Shown: positions 1-6,855 of the stretch, one piece after another
How positions within the stretch are numbered: the stretch's first letter is position 1
Layout: every line of letters starts with the position of its first letter
DNA from: an uncultured Mailhella sp.
GTDB lineage: Bacteria; Desulfobacterota; Desulfovibrionia; Desulfovibrionales; Desulfovibrionaceae
Assembly (NCBI GenBank): GCA_948482415.1
Contig: CAOMFZ010000008.1
Span: 1 to 25,890, forward strand
DNA length: 25,890 nt
Direction of reading: 5' to 3'
Made by a program: the position numbers and the translations under genes
The notes under the pieces: generated by a model
What the model was told of the DNA's origin: nothing
What the model saw: only the letters and a program-made list of their open reading frames with translations
Database searches by the model: none

Positions 1-125
1 GTGCATATAAGATGTATTGCTATTTGGGCAAAAATTTATTGACGACACACTCTAACACTTCTTTCTTAAAATTTATTTCGCATTATTTAGCTTGAATAAA
101 GCAAGTTAGAAATAAGCTTTGGTTA

Positions 126-1646
126 TTATAACTTCCCTTTTTCTAATATGTTTTCTAAAAGCGGTTCTAAATAGTCTTGTTGTAAAATATGCGTTATTAA
201 ATTTTGAACTTTATATCTATTTATTTCATTTGCAATAATATAAATAATTTTTGCTGCATATTCTTTAATAAGATATGAGAGTTCTGAATATAATAAATCT
301 TTACAAAAAAAGGCAAGATTATCATAAGTAGAATAATCACGCAAAAATATTTCTCTAAAACTTGAATATATAATTGGTATTATTTTATTTGCAAACTTTT
401 CATCTTCTTGCAATAGCAAACTAAAATAATCAACAATTTCTTGTTTATTATTTTTAATTGCTAAAAGAATTTTATTTGTTGGTAAGTTATAAATATAATT
501 TTTTGTTTCTAAATCATATTGTCTTTGTTCAATTTTATTTAAAATATTCCTTTCATTGTCATAATCTTCTTTTATTTTGAGAAAATGATTAAAATCTTCA
601 TTTAGTTCAGACGCATCAATATATCGATTTTGTAGATTTTCACTTGTTGCTTTTTGAGATATTATTTTAAAATCATGCTCATAATTTTGTGGATTTTGAG
701 TCATAATAAAATTTATTATTTTCCCTATTGAAAAAACATCACTTTGTTTATCAGCTTCTTTTAATGCTTGAGCCTGTTCTGGAGCACAATAATAAAATTG
801 ACCAAATTGATTCGTATGTTCAGTTGCGTGTGAATGCAATACGGACAAATTTTTTCCTAATCCAAAATCCGCAATTTTTATTGCACCATTTGCAATAAAA
901 ATATTATTTGGGCTTAGGTCACGATGAATAATGTCTTTTTTATGAATTAAAGACATTGTGTAAAGAATTTGGTTAATAATTATTTTACGTTGGGATATTG
1001 TTGGTTGAGAAGATATATATTCTGTTAAAGTTTGTTCCATTTTTTCCATAGTATATGAATAGGTTGTTTCATCAAAATTATAAACATCAATAATTCCAAA
1101 AGTTCCTTTTAAAGATTTTGTTATTTCAAATTCTCTTTTAAAGCGAGATTTTAAAGATGAATCAGATAAAAGTTCTCTTTTTAATTCTTTTACAACGACT
1201 TGTTGTGATTTTTTATAATAAACATTTGCAAACCCTCCAGTACCAAGAGATATTTGATCATTATCAATAGAAGTCAAAAAATAATTATTATATGAACCTT
1301 GAATAACAAGATTTTCTTTTTCACACATTGCATTAATCTTTTGTAATATTTGTGGTTGTATTTCCCCTGCTTTTTCTTCAGATATTTTATAATTTTTTGC
1401 TATATATTTATGAGATAAAATAATATTAAAAAATGTGTTTAACTTATTTTCTTCTGCTAATTCAATTAATTTATCATATACATATCTCCATCGGGTTGGA
1501 AAATTTTCATATCTATCATGATAGTCAAAGTTATCATTAAAAAATTTTACAAGAACAGAACCTTTTATATGTAAGTAGCAATCTAGGATATCGCCACAAA
1601 AAGTTTTTGCCAAGTTTTCAAGAAATGATTCTGTTAATTTTAGCAT
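126..1646 (-). CDS. Ser/Thr protein kinase with unusual N- and C-terminal regions, possible defence or island protein
   Basis: A 506-residue protein with a complete eukaryotic-type kinase core. Visible motifs are the glycine-rich loop GTGGFANVY (135-143), the ATP-binding lysine in VVK (K153), the catalytic loop HRDLSPNN (241-248, D243 and N248), DFG (260-262), APE (288-290) and SDVFSIG (302-308). All catalytic residues are present, so it should be active. No transmembrane segment or PASTA repeat is apparent, so it is probably cytosolic. Residues 1-130 form a helical-looking domain (RWRYVYDKL, then an 'inamcekenlviqGsynnYfL'-like end) that reminds me of the AbiJ N-terminal domains found on abortive-infection effectors; this likeness is unverified. 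Residues 360-506 are helical and unrecognised. Base composition is far more AT-rich than the genes from rnr onward, which suggests transfer. The start is supported by AAGGA eight bases upstream. The partner and substrate are unknown. Confidence 0.88.
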   Translation of the reverse strand: MLKLTESFLENLAKTFCGDILDCYLHIKGSVLVKFFNDNFDYHDRYENFPTRWRYVYDKLIELAEENKLNTFFNIILSHKYIAKNYKISEEKAGEIQPQILQKINAMCEKENLVIQGSYNNYFLTSIDNDQISLGTGGFANVYYKKSQQVVVKELKRELLSDSSLKSRFKREFEITKSLKGTFGIIDVYNFDETTYSYTMEKMEQTLTEYISSQPTISQRKIIINQILYTMSLIHKKDIIHRDLSPNNIFIANGAIKIADFGLGKNLSVLHSHATEHTNQFGQFYYCAPEQAQALKEADKQSDVFSIGKIINFIMTQNPQNYEHDFKIISQKATSENLQNRYIDASELNEDFNHFLKIKEDYDNERNILNKIEQRQYDLETKNYIYNLPTNKILLAIKNNKQEIVDYFSLLLQEDEKFANKIIPIIYSSFREIFLRDYSTYDNLAFFCKDLLYSELSYLIKEYAAKIIYIIANEINRYKVQNLITHILQQDYLEPLLENILEKGKL

Positions 1647-1674
1647 GAAAGGCTTCCTTATTTTTTATCTTTTC

Positions 1675-1708
1675 TGTGGGGCATAGTGTGGGGCAGATTT
1701 GCCCCACA
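1675..1708. promoter_or_regulatory. Operator-like repeats upstream of the kinase gene
   Basis: The nine-base word TGTGGGGCA occurs at 1675-1683 and again at 1687-1695, exactly 12 bases apart, and its reverse complement TGCCCCACA lies at 1700-1708. The second and third copies form a perfect 9-bp inverted repeat with a 4-base loop. The array sits 29 to 62 bases upstream of the kinase start, between the tRNA terminator and the coding region, in otherwise AT-rich DNA. It could be a repressor operator or an RNA hairpin in the leader. No T-run follows on either strand close enough for a terminator. Confidence 0.45.
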
Positions 1709-1711
1709 ACG

Positions 1712-1743
1712 AAAAAAGGACTTGGAGTTATCTCCAAGTCCTT
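1712..1743 (-). terminator. Rho-independent terminator of tRNA-Glu
   Basis: On the minus strand, a perfect 12-bp stem (AAGGACTTGGAG with its complement, 1716-1727 and 1732-1743) with a 4-base loop is followed by a run of T (the A run at 1712-1717). It starts nine bases beyond the CCA end of the tRNA gene and would separate tRNA transcription from the kinase gene. Confidence 0.85.
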
Positions 1744-1751
1744 GAAATATT

Positions 1752-1828
1752 TGGCGTCCTCAGGGGGATTTGAACCCCCGTTGACGGCGTGAAAGGCCGC
1801 TGTCCTGGGCCGGCTAGACGATGAGGAC
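1752..1828 (-). tRNA. tRNA-Glu (anticodon UUC)
   Basis: The minus strand reads a full cloverleaf: acceptor stem GTCCTCA pairing with TGAGGAC, anticodon stem GCGGC/GCCGT around loop CTTTCAC (anticodon TTC = Glu), T-arm with GGTTCAAATCC, and an encoded CCA end (1752-1754). It is flanked by a good promoter upstream and a strong terminator downstream. Its 3' end faces the AT-rich kinase gene, which is the side on which tRNA-targeting integrases insert DNA. Confidence 0.96.
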
Positions 1829-1844
1829 GTATGCCGTGAAATGT

Positions 1845-1873
1845 CTTTTATGCAAATTTGAAACCTTTGTCAA
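1845..1873 (-). promoter_or_regulatory. Sigma-70 promoter of tRNA-Glu
   Basis: On the minus strand, TTGACA (1868-1873) and TAAAAG (1845-1850) are separated by 17 bases, with the -10 box 16 bases before the mature tRNA 5' end. Position and spacing fit a tRNA promoter. Confidence 0.7.
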
Positions 1874-1881
1874 ATGTTTTT

Positions 1882-2004
1882 TTGGAAAAATGCAAAATTT
1901 TATTATACAAAGGAGTTTTTATTCTTGGTGCATGGGAAACTGTGTTGACTGAAGTTGCTGATGAAATTGTTTTGGTTATCAGCAAGCAAATGTATGGTAA
2001 ATAA
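1882..2004 (+). other. Possible remnant or very small reading frame, unrecognised
   Basis: An open frame of 40 codons from a TTG at 1882 to a TAA at 2002-2004 encodes a product containing GAWETVLTEVADEIVL. An AAAGGAG sequence lies inside it at 1909-1915 but is not followed by a standard start codon in this frame. A terminator follows 22 bases later on the same strand. It may be the tail of a decayed gene or chance; I recognise no family. The rest of 1829-2207 holds the tRNA promoter, a terminator and the repeat element. Confidence 0.15.
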
Positions 2005-2026
2005 GAGCGTATTTGGGTTTTTGTCT

Positions 2027-2055
2027 AAAAAGGGGAGTGTATCTCCCCTTTTTTT
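2027..2055. terminator. Bidirectional terminator between tRNA-Glu region and rnr
   Basis: AAAAAGGGGAG (2027-2037), a 5-base loop, and CTCCCCTTTTT (2043-2053) form a perfect 11-bp stem with A and T runs on both sides (T run to 2055). It can stop rightward transcripts and, read on the minus strand, the transcript of the GIY-YIG/lpxK/rnr block after it passes the repeat element. Confidence 0.8.
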
Positions 2056-2062
2056 ATATGAA

Positions 2063-2205
2063 TTAGAGCATTTCCAATAAATTTTGCAACTTTTCTATGC
2101 AGGGGCAAAACTTTTTATAAAAAGTTTCTTCCCCTGCACCCCTTTACAAAAATTTTTAAGCTTTCTTATAAAAATTTGTTGCAATTATTTTCGGAAGTGT
2201 TCTAA
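2063..2205. repeat. Dispersed intergenic repeat, copy A (MITE-like, with terminal inverted repeats)
   Basis: A 143-bp element. The left end (TTAGAGCATTTCC, then AATAAATTTTGCAAC) is an imperfect inverted match of about 28 bp to the right end (TTAGAACACTTCCG, then AAAATAATTGCAAC, read on the minus strand). A central hairpin, 2099-2137, has GCAGGGG/CCCCTGC arms around the perfect palindrome AAACTTTTTATAAAAAGTTT. It ends two bases from the rnr stop codon. Related copies lie at 11574-11729, 23620-23790 and 25808-25890. It has no coding capacity; it could be a non-autonomous transposon relic or a REP-like RNA structure. Confidence 0.7.
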
Positions 2206-2207
2206 TA

Positions 2208-4928
2208 TTATTTTCTTTTTTGTTTACGTTCTTTGGTCGTGTGTTTTTGTCTTTCTTTATTGGTTTTTGGGGAATTGCTTTTGCGGGAAGTTCTTGCGGA
2301 AGGCTTTGCAGATGATTTTTCAGCTGTTTTTTTGGAATATTTTGATGTTGTTCTGCGGATATCGCGGAAAAGGGCGCTTTTGCCTTTTCCTCTGCCGGAT
2401 TTTCTGGGAGTAACGCCCATGAGGATTAAATCAATTTCAAGGCGGGTAATATCCACAAAATCTATTTGTACGGTGATTTCATCACCAAGGCGATAGGTTA
2501 CGCCTGTGCGTTCGCCGTAAAGAATTTGTTTTTCTTCATCATAAACAAAATAATCATTGCCGAGTTTTTCCATGCGGATCATGCCTTCTGCCATGCTGTC
2601 CTGCAATTCTGCAAAAACGCCGAAATTGCTCAAGCCGCTGATAACGGCAGGGAATGTTTTGCCAACGGATTTTTCCAGCATAAGGCAGGAAAGGCGAAGA
2701 TATACCTCCCGTTCGGCACTTTGGGCGGTGCGTTCCGTATCATTGCAGATATCGGCAATGCTTTCAAGGTAATCCGGATTGAAAACCGCATGTTTTTTCT
2801 CCATAAAACCAAGTTCAGCCTTGAGACTTCTGTGCACCATGAGGTCTGCATAACGCCGAATGGGAGAAGTAAAATGGCAGTAGCATTTTGAAGCAAGCCC
2901 AAAGTGAATGTCCAGCCAGGGACTGTAGCGCGCCTGCATCATGGAGCGCAAAATCATGCGGTGAGCAAGATAGCTGTTTTTGGCAATGGACGCATGAGGG
3001 CTTGTTTGCTCTGCATTTTCAGTTTGTTCCGTTTCTTCATCAATTTTTTTTGTATGAGCCCGCTCTTTCTGTTCTTCCTGTTCTGCCAGCTTTTTTGCAG
3101 CTTCCAGATGATTGAGAATTTGGGCAAGCCATGCACTTTCGCCGATTTTATCGGGTGGTTCCGCAGGTAAAATTTGAGCCAGACTTGTCTGTTCAAAAAT
3201 CGTCACAAGATTTTTTAACCGTTCCGGGGCAGGGGCAGGGTGTATGCGGTAAAGGCAGGGAGCATGCTTTTTATAAAGAAATTCTGCCACAGCTTCATTG
3301 GCGCTGACCATAAAGGCTTCAATGAGTTCATGGGCAAAGAAATGCGGACGCACGCCAAGGTCTGTCATCTTGTCATTTTTGATAATGCATTGCTGTTCCG
3401 GAATTTCCAAATGCAAAGAGCCTGCTTTGTGCCGTTTTTTAATCAGAATTTCAGCCAGTTCTTTGGCATGCAGCAGCATGGCGCTAATTTCTTCAGTCAG
3501 CGGAGAAGAAATGCCGTCATCTGAAAAATTTCCCTCTGCTGTGTTTCCTGTGTCGTATAATTTCTGCACTGTGTCATAGGTGAGCCGTGCTTTTGAGCGC
3601 ATAATTCCTTGTCCGAATTCTGTGGCTTTGACTTGTCCTTTGGCATTGAAAAGAATTTTGGCAAAAACAATGCGGTGGTCTTCGTTCGGGCGCAGACTGC
3701 ATAAGCCGTTGGAAAGCGCTTCAGGAAGCATGGGGTCAACGGAATTGGGGAAATAATAAGAATTGCCGCGGACTTTGGCTTCTTTATCCAGTTTGGAATA
3801 AGGGGTCACATAGCGGGAAACATCGGCAATAGCCACTACAAGCGTATAGCCTGTGTCGGTTTTTTCCACATAAATGGCGTCGTCAAAATCCCGTGAGTCT
3901 GCACCGTCAATGGTAACAAGGCAGATATCCCGCAAATCCATGTCGTTCTGCTCAAGGGAAATGCGGTATTTTTGCTGTTCATTTTCCGGTTTTAAAAAGC
4001 CCTCGGCAATGGCGATATTTTCAGCTTCTTTCTTCACATCGTCAGGAAATTCCGTGGGAATATTATTGCTTGCCTTGGTAATGCTTTCCTGCACGGAAAC
4101 ACTGTTTTGTCCGCCAAGGAATTTTTGCGGCATGGCAAGCCACAGGGGCGTACTCAGCCGTGAGGGCAGGCGTTCCTCAATATGGACCTGTACAAGGTCG
4201 CCGTTTTTCAGGGAACAGTTTTCTATTTGAGCAATGGACTGCAAAAATTCTTCTGTCAGGGGGATTAATACATTAAAATTAAAGCGGCTGTCCGTAGGCT
4301 TGGCAAGGTAGCCGTGCTCGGCAAGATGCCTGATATGTTTGAGCTGCTGTTTTGCGGCGTCATCTTCAAGACGAACCGTCAAAACGGTGTGGGTGCGTTC
4401 AAGGACTTTGATAACTTTGCCCTCGCGTCTTTTACCCATAATTCCCTGTGCACTCGTGCCGTTAGCTCTTTTTTGGGGACGCGGCAAAAGCGTCACTTCC
4501 ACAATATCGCCGTTCCATGCGTCATTGAGACTGTGTTCGGGAATATAAATATCTTCTTTGACCTGCGGAAATTTTTCTTTATTGACAATGACAAAAGCCG
4601 CCCCGGAACGCTGTACGGCCAGTTTGCCGCTGATATGTCCAAGGCTTGAGCTGACAGCGTAAGTGCCGCCGCGCTGGTGAATAATTTTTCCCTGTTCAGT
4701 CAGTTCATGCAAAAGGGCAAGGACTTCTTTTTTGGAACGTCTTGTCACATCTGCACGGCGTAAAATATCGTCAAGCCGTAAAGGGTGGGGTGTTTTTTCA
4801 AGAATGGAATAAATCAGTTCAAGTGAAAAAGTTTCAGCTTTTTTGCGTGTTTTTTCTTCTTTTTCCGGTTCCTGACCGAAATATGTTTTTTGTTTTTTGG
4901 ATATTTTTTTCATAGTATTTTTTCTCAT
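2208..4928 (-). CDS. rnr: Ribonuclease R (3'-5' exoribonuclease, RNB family)
   Basis: Processive, Mg-dependent 3'-5' exoribonuclease that degrades structured RNA, stalled-ribosome mRNA and rRNA fragments in the cytosol. Order of parts: an N-terminal winged-helix region (SLELIYSILEKTPHPLRLDD), cold-shock-like RNA-binding segments, the RNB core with the metal-binding motif DGADSRDFDDA (around residues 341-351) and HFTSPIRRYADLMVHR, then an S1 domain (SGLSNFGVFAEL) and a long Lys/Arg-rich tail, as in RNase R but not RNase II. At about 900 residues it is somewhat long. The extra length includes a charged, Glu/Lys-rich insertion inside the RNB domain (about 2985-3085). I chose the ATG at 4928, which overlaps the lpxK stop as TAATG and suggests coupled translation. 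An ATG five codons further in (4913) is equally possible; neither has a strong ribosome site. Confidence 0.95.
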   Translation of the reverse strand: MRKNTMKKISKKQKTYFGQEPEKEEKTRKKAETFSLELIYSILEKTPHPLRLDDILRRADVTRRSKKEVLALLHELTEQGKIIHQRGGTYAVSSSLGHISGKLAVQRSGAAFVIVNKEKFPQVKEDIYIPEHSLNDAWNGDIVEVTLLPRPQKRANGTSAQGIMGKRREGKVIKVLERTHTVLTVRLEDDAAKQQLKHIRHLAEHGYLAKPTDSRFNFNVLIPLTEEFLQSIAQIENCSLKNGDLVQVHIEERLPSRLSTPLWLAMPQKFLGGQNSVSVQESITKASNNIPTEFPDDVKKEAENIAIAEGFLKPENEQQKYRISLEQNDMDLRDICLVTIDGADSRDFDDAIYVEKTDTGYTLVVAIADVSRYVTPYSKLDKEAKVRGNSYYFPNSVDPMLPEALSNGLCSLRPNEDHRIVFAKILFNAKGQVKATEFGQGIMRSKARLTYDTVQKLYDTGNTAEGNFSDDGISSPLTEEISAMLLHAKELAEILIKKRHKAGSLHLEIPEQQCIIKNDKMTDLGVRPHFFAHELIEAFMVSANEAVAEFLYKKHAPCLYRIHPAPAPERLKNLVTIFEQTSLAQILPAEPPDKIGESAWLAQILNHLEAAKKLAEQEEQKERAHTKKIDEETEQTENAEQTSPHASIAKNSYLAHRMILRSMMQARYSPWLDIHFGLASKCYCHFTSPIRRYADLMVHRSLKAELGFMEKKHAVFNPDYLESIADICNDTERTAQSAEREVYLRLSCLMLEKSVGKTFPAVISGLSNFGVFAELQDSMAEGMIRMEKLGNDYFVYDEEKQILYGERTGVTYRLGDEITVQIDFVDITRLEIDLILMGVTPRKSGRGKGKSALFRDIRRTTSKYSKKTAEKSSAKPSARTSRKSNSPKTNKERQKHTTKERKQKRK

Positions 4929-6034
4929 TATTGCTTTATTAAAGGAAGAACAGTACGGGCAAACCATGTTTCAAAATTTTCTGTGGTGAAGCAGGAAGCA
5001 TAAAATTCAACAGTTGTCCGGGTATAGTAAATTTCCTTTTGGGTGAGTTCGGGGTAATTTTTCAGTTTTGCCGCGTCTTTTTCCGTGCAGATAAGCGGCA
5101 TATCAAGTTTTGAAATTGCAGACAGGTGGGCAGCCATATTGGCATGGTCGCTTAGAAAAATTCTTTTTGTGCAGGCATATCCTGTATATTTTTCTGCACT
5201 TTCCTGAAACTGCACCGGATTGCCAATGCCGGCAAGAAGTGCATAGCTTTTGAGGTCAGAGGGCATTTTTTGTTCTTTCGCAAAAAGCGGCGTCAATGCA
5301 TCGATTTTAATGCTGAAGATAAAAAGGGGTTTTTGATAGGGGCTTAATTTTTTCACGGTATGTTCTTTGAGCGTATCCCAGTCGGCAGGCGGGCATTTTA
5401 AGAAAAAAGCTGCTGCTCTGTGCAATGCGCTTTCCGGTTCCCGCCAGGAGCCAAGAGGAATGCATTTGTTCCAGTTTGCTTTGGCTGAAGCTGAATTGGG
5501 ATTGAGGTCGTCATAATCGAGCAGCACAAAATCCAAAGTACGCCCCATGGCAAAATGCTGAAAGCCGTCGTCCATGAGCAGAGCCCGGATTTGCGGAAAA
5601 TCACGTTCTATCAATTGTGCGCCTTCGGCACGCTTAGGGTCAATAACAATGGTACTCAAAGGATTTTTTTGCAGGAGCATGCAGGGCTCGTCAGGTAGTG
5701 CCATATCCTTTAATTTTGAAGCATGGTTATCCAAAAAATCCTTATTCAGCACAAAGGGGTAGTGCGTAAGCTTTGCCCCGTAGCCGCGGGTGAGCACGGC
5801 ACAATTGATATTGCTTGCCTGAAAACGTTTGAGCAAAAAATCAATAAGCGGGCTTTTTCCTGTTCCTCCCCATGAAATATTGCCTACGCAGATGCAGGGA
5901 ATTTTTGGTGTATGGCTTTTGCAAATTCCTTTTTGATAAAGAAAAGCGCGCAGACGGGCAATACCTCCAAAAATCCATGAAAGAGGCAGAAGAAGCGGGG
6001 CAAGACAGATTTGTAATTGATGTTTTTGTGCCAT
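4928..6034 (-). CDS. lpxK: Tetraacyldisaccharide 4'-kinase (lipid A synthesis)
   Basis: Phosphorylates the 4' position of the tetraacyldisaccharide-1-phosphate lipid A precursor at the inner membrane, using ATP. Evidence: an N-terminal hydrophobic stretch (LAPLLLPLSWIFGGI, 11-25), the LpxK-type P-loop GNISWGGTGKSP (51-62), LTRGYG (81-86) and the DDGFQH motif (155-160) near the catalytic site. The 368-residue length is normal for the family. It overlaps rnr by one base at its 3' end and follows the GIY-YIG gene by 34 bases, so the three are probably one transcript. The ribosome site before the ATG is weak (A-rich). It shows that the organism makes lipid A. Confidence 0.95.
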   Translation of the reverse strand: MAQKHQLQICLAPLLLPLSWIFGGIARLRAFLYQKGICKSHTPKIPCICVGNISWGGTGKSPLIDFLLKRFQASNINCAVLTRGYGAKLTHYPFVLNKDFLDNHASKLKDMALPDEPCMLLQKNPLSTIVIDPKRAEGAQLIERDFPQIRALLMDDGFQHFAMGRTLDFVLLDYDDLNPNSASAKANWNKCIPLGSWREPESALHRAAAFFLKCPPADWDTLKEHTVKKLSPYQKPLFIFSIKIDALTPLFAKEQKMPSDLKSYALLAGIGNPVQFQESAEKYTGYACTKRIFLSDHANMAAHLSAISKLDMPLICTEKDAAKLKNYPELTQKEIYYTRTTVEFYASCFTTENFETWFARTVLPLIKQ

Positions 6035-6068
6035 ATTTTTTTCAAAATTTACTTATTGATTGGATTGG

Positions 6069-6353
6069 TTATTTTTGCAAATCAAGCAAAAAAGCCAATT
6101 TCTTTTTTTTGGGAAGTTCTTTTATTTGTATTTCCAGCTTTAATGCTTGAGATTTGTCGTCTGCTGCATAATAAGCAAGGAGCGTGACAGGACGCCGTCC
6201 CTTCGTATATTTTGCTCCGCCTGCCAATATGCCGTTATGCTGCTGAAATCGTTTGATAAGATTATTTGTTATGCCGCAATAAAGGGTTTTGTCCTTACAT
6301 TCTGCTAAATAAATATACCAACGTTCTTGCGTGTTTGTGTCCGTTTTCATCAT
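6069..6353 (-). CDS. GIY-YIG domain protein of the YhbQ/UPF0213 type
   Basis: A small protein with the single-domain GIY-YIG nuclease fold: WYIYLAEC, LYCGITNN, LIKRFQQHN and GAKYTKGRRPVTLLAYY are in family order. The classic GIY is read as YIY and YIG as YCG, as in this subfamily. Family members are small and mostly uncharacterised; DNA nicking or structure binding is possible but unproven. I chose the ATG at 6353, which gives a short leader before the conserved WYIYL; an upstream ATG at 6380 would add nine residues. Neither start has a clear ribosome site. It is the first gene of the minus-strand block with lpxK and rnr, with no obvious functional link. Confidence 0.85.
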   Translation of the reverse strand: MMKTDTNTQERWYIYLAECKDKTLYCGITNNLIKRFQQHNGILAGGAKYTKGRRPVTLLAYYAADDKSQALKLEIQIKELPKKKKLAFLLDLQK

Positions 6354-6674
6354 GTTTTTATGAAGATACACGCAAATCATGCATGAAGCAATATGCCGAC
6401 ATGCTTAAAATTTTTGCCGGAATACATGCATTTAAAATTAATTGACAAAAATGATAGTTATTGCGGTGTTTATCGGCAAATTCTTTTTTAAATTTAACAA
6501 GATAAAAAACAGGAGCTTATAGTATTAAATTTTGCTGACCAGCATAAAAAGTGAAAAAGAGCAGATAATTTTTTTGCTTCTGAAAAATTATTGTGAAAAA
6601 AAGAATAAAAGATAATTTTATATTAACATATTGATTTATAATGATAAGACAGCTTATTTTCTTGAAAGCACAGC

Positions 6675-6702
6675 TTGACGAAAAATTTTTCTTCTCTATA
6701 AT
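6675..6702 (+). promoter_or_regulatory. Strong sigma-70 promoter of the permease operon
   Basis: TTGACG (6675-6680) and a perfect TATAAT (6697-6702) are separated by 16 bases. Transcription would start near 6709. An inverted repeat, AATAAC-AGAA-GTTATT (6700-6715), covers the end of the -10 box and the start site, where a repressor would block polymerase. Confidence 0.7.
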
Positions 6703-6715
6703 AACAGAAGTTATT
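6700..6715. promoter_or_regulatory. Operator-like palindrome over the start site
   Basis: AATAAC, four bases, GTTATT: a perfect 6-bp inverted repeat that overlaps the -10 box and predicted start site of the permease operon promoter. The position suits a repressor site, but the AT-rich sequence makes a chance palindrome possible. Confidence 0.35.
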
Positions 6716-6855
6716 TAGATTTTGCTCAAAAAAGTTAAAGCTTGTGAATTTAATAATGATTAAAAGGCGGGTTTTAAAGGGGACGAGCAAGGAATAACTT
6801 AATATGGGTACATTTTTGTACAGCGTATTAATTCGGTTTTGAGTTGGAGGATTTG

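Larger units (their letters stand above)
6381..6855. other. Gene-free divergent region between GIY-YIG gene and permease operon
   Basis: About 475 AT-rich bases with no credible coding frame. It contains the strong rightward promoter at 6675-6702, a palindrome at the start site (6700-6715), a second small palindrome GTACATTTTTGTAC at 6808-6821, and a TTGACA at 6442-6447 that has no convincing -10 box at the right distance. The long leader of about 145 bases between promoter and gene leaves room for leader-RNA regulation, but I recognise no known riboswitch. Confidence 0.5.

Noticed and set aside
1..125. Possible attachment-site repeat or gene left of the kinase
   Set aside because: No copy of the tRNA-Glu 3' end and no coding frame could be seen in these bases; the other island edge, if any, lies outside the window.
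3874..4230. Plus-strand open frame of 118 codons over rnr
   Set aside because: Lies wholly antisense to the conserved RNB domain of RNase R; no recognisable motif.
6442..6465. TTGACA at 6442 as a second promoter for the permease operon
   Set aside because: No acceptable -10 box at 15-18 bases; the promoter at 6675-6702 is far better.
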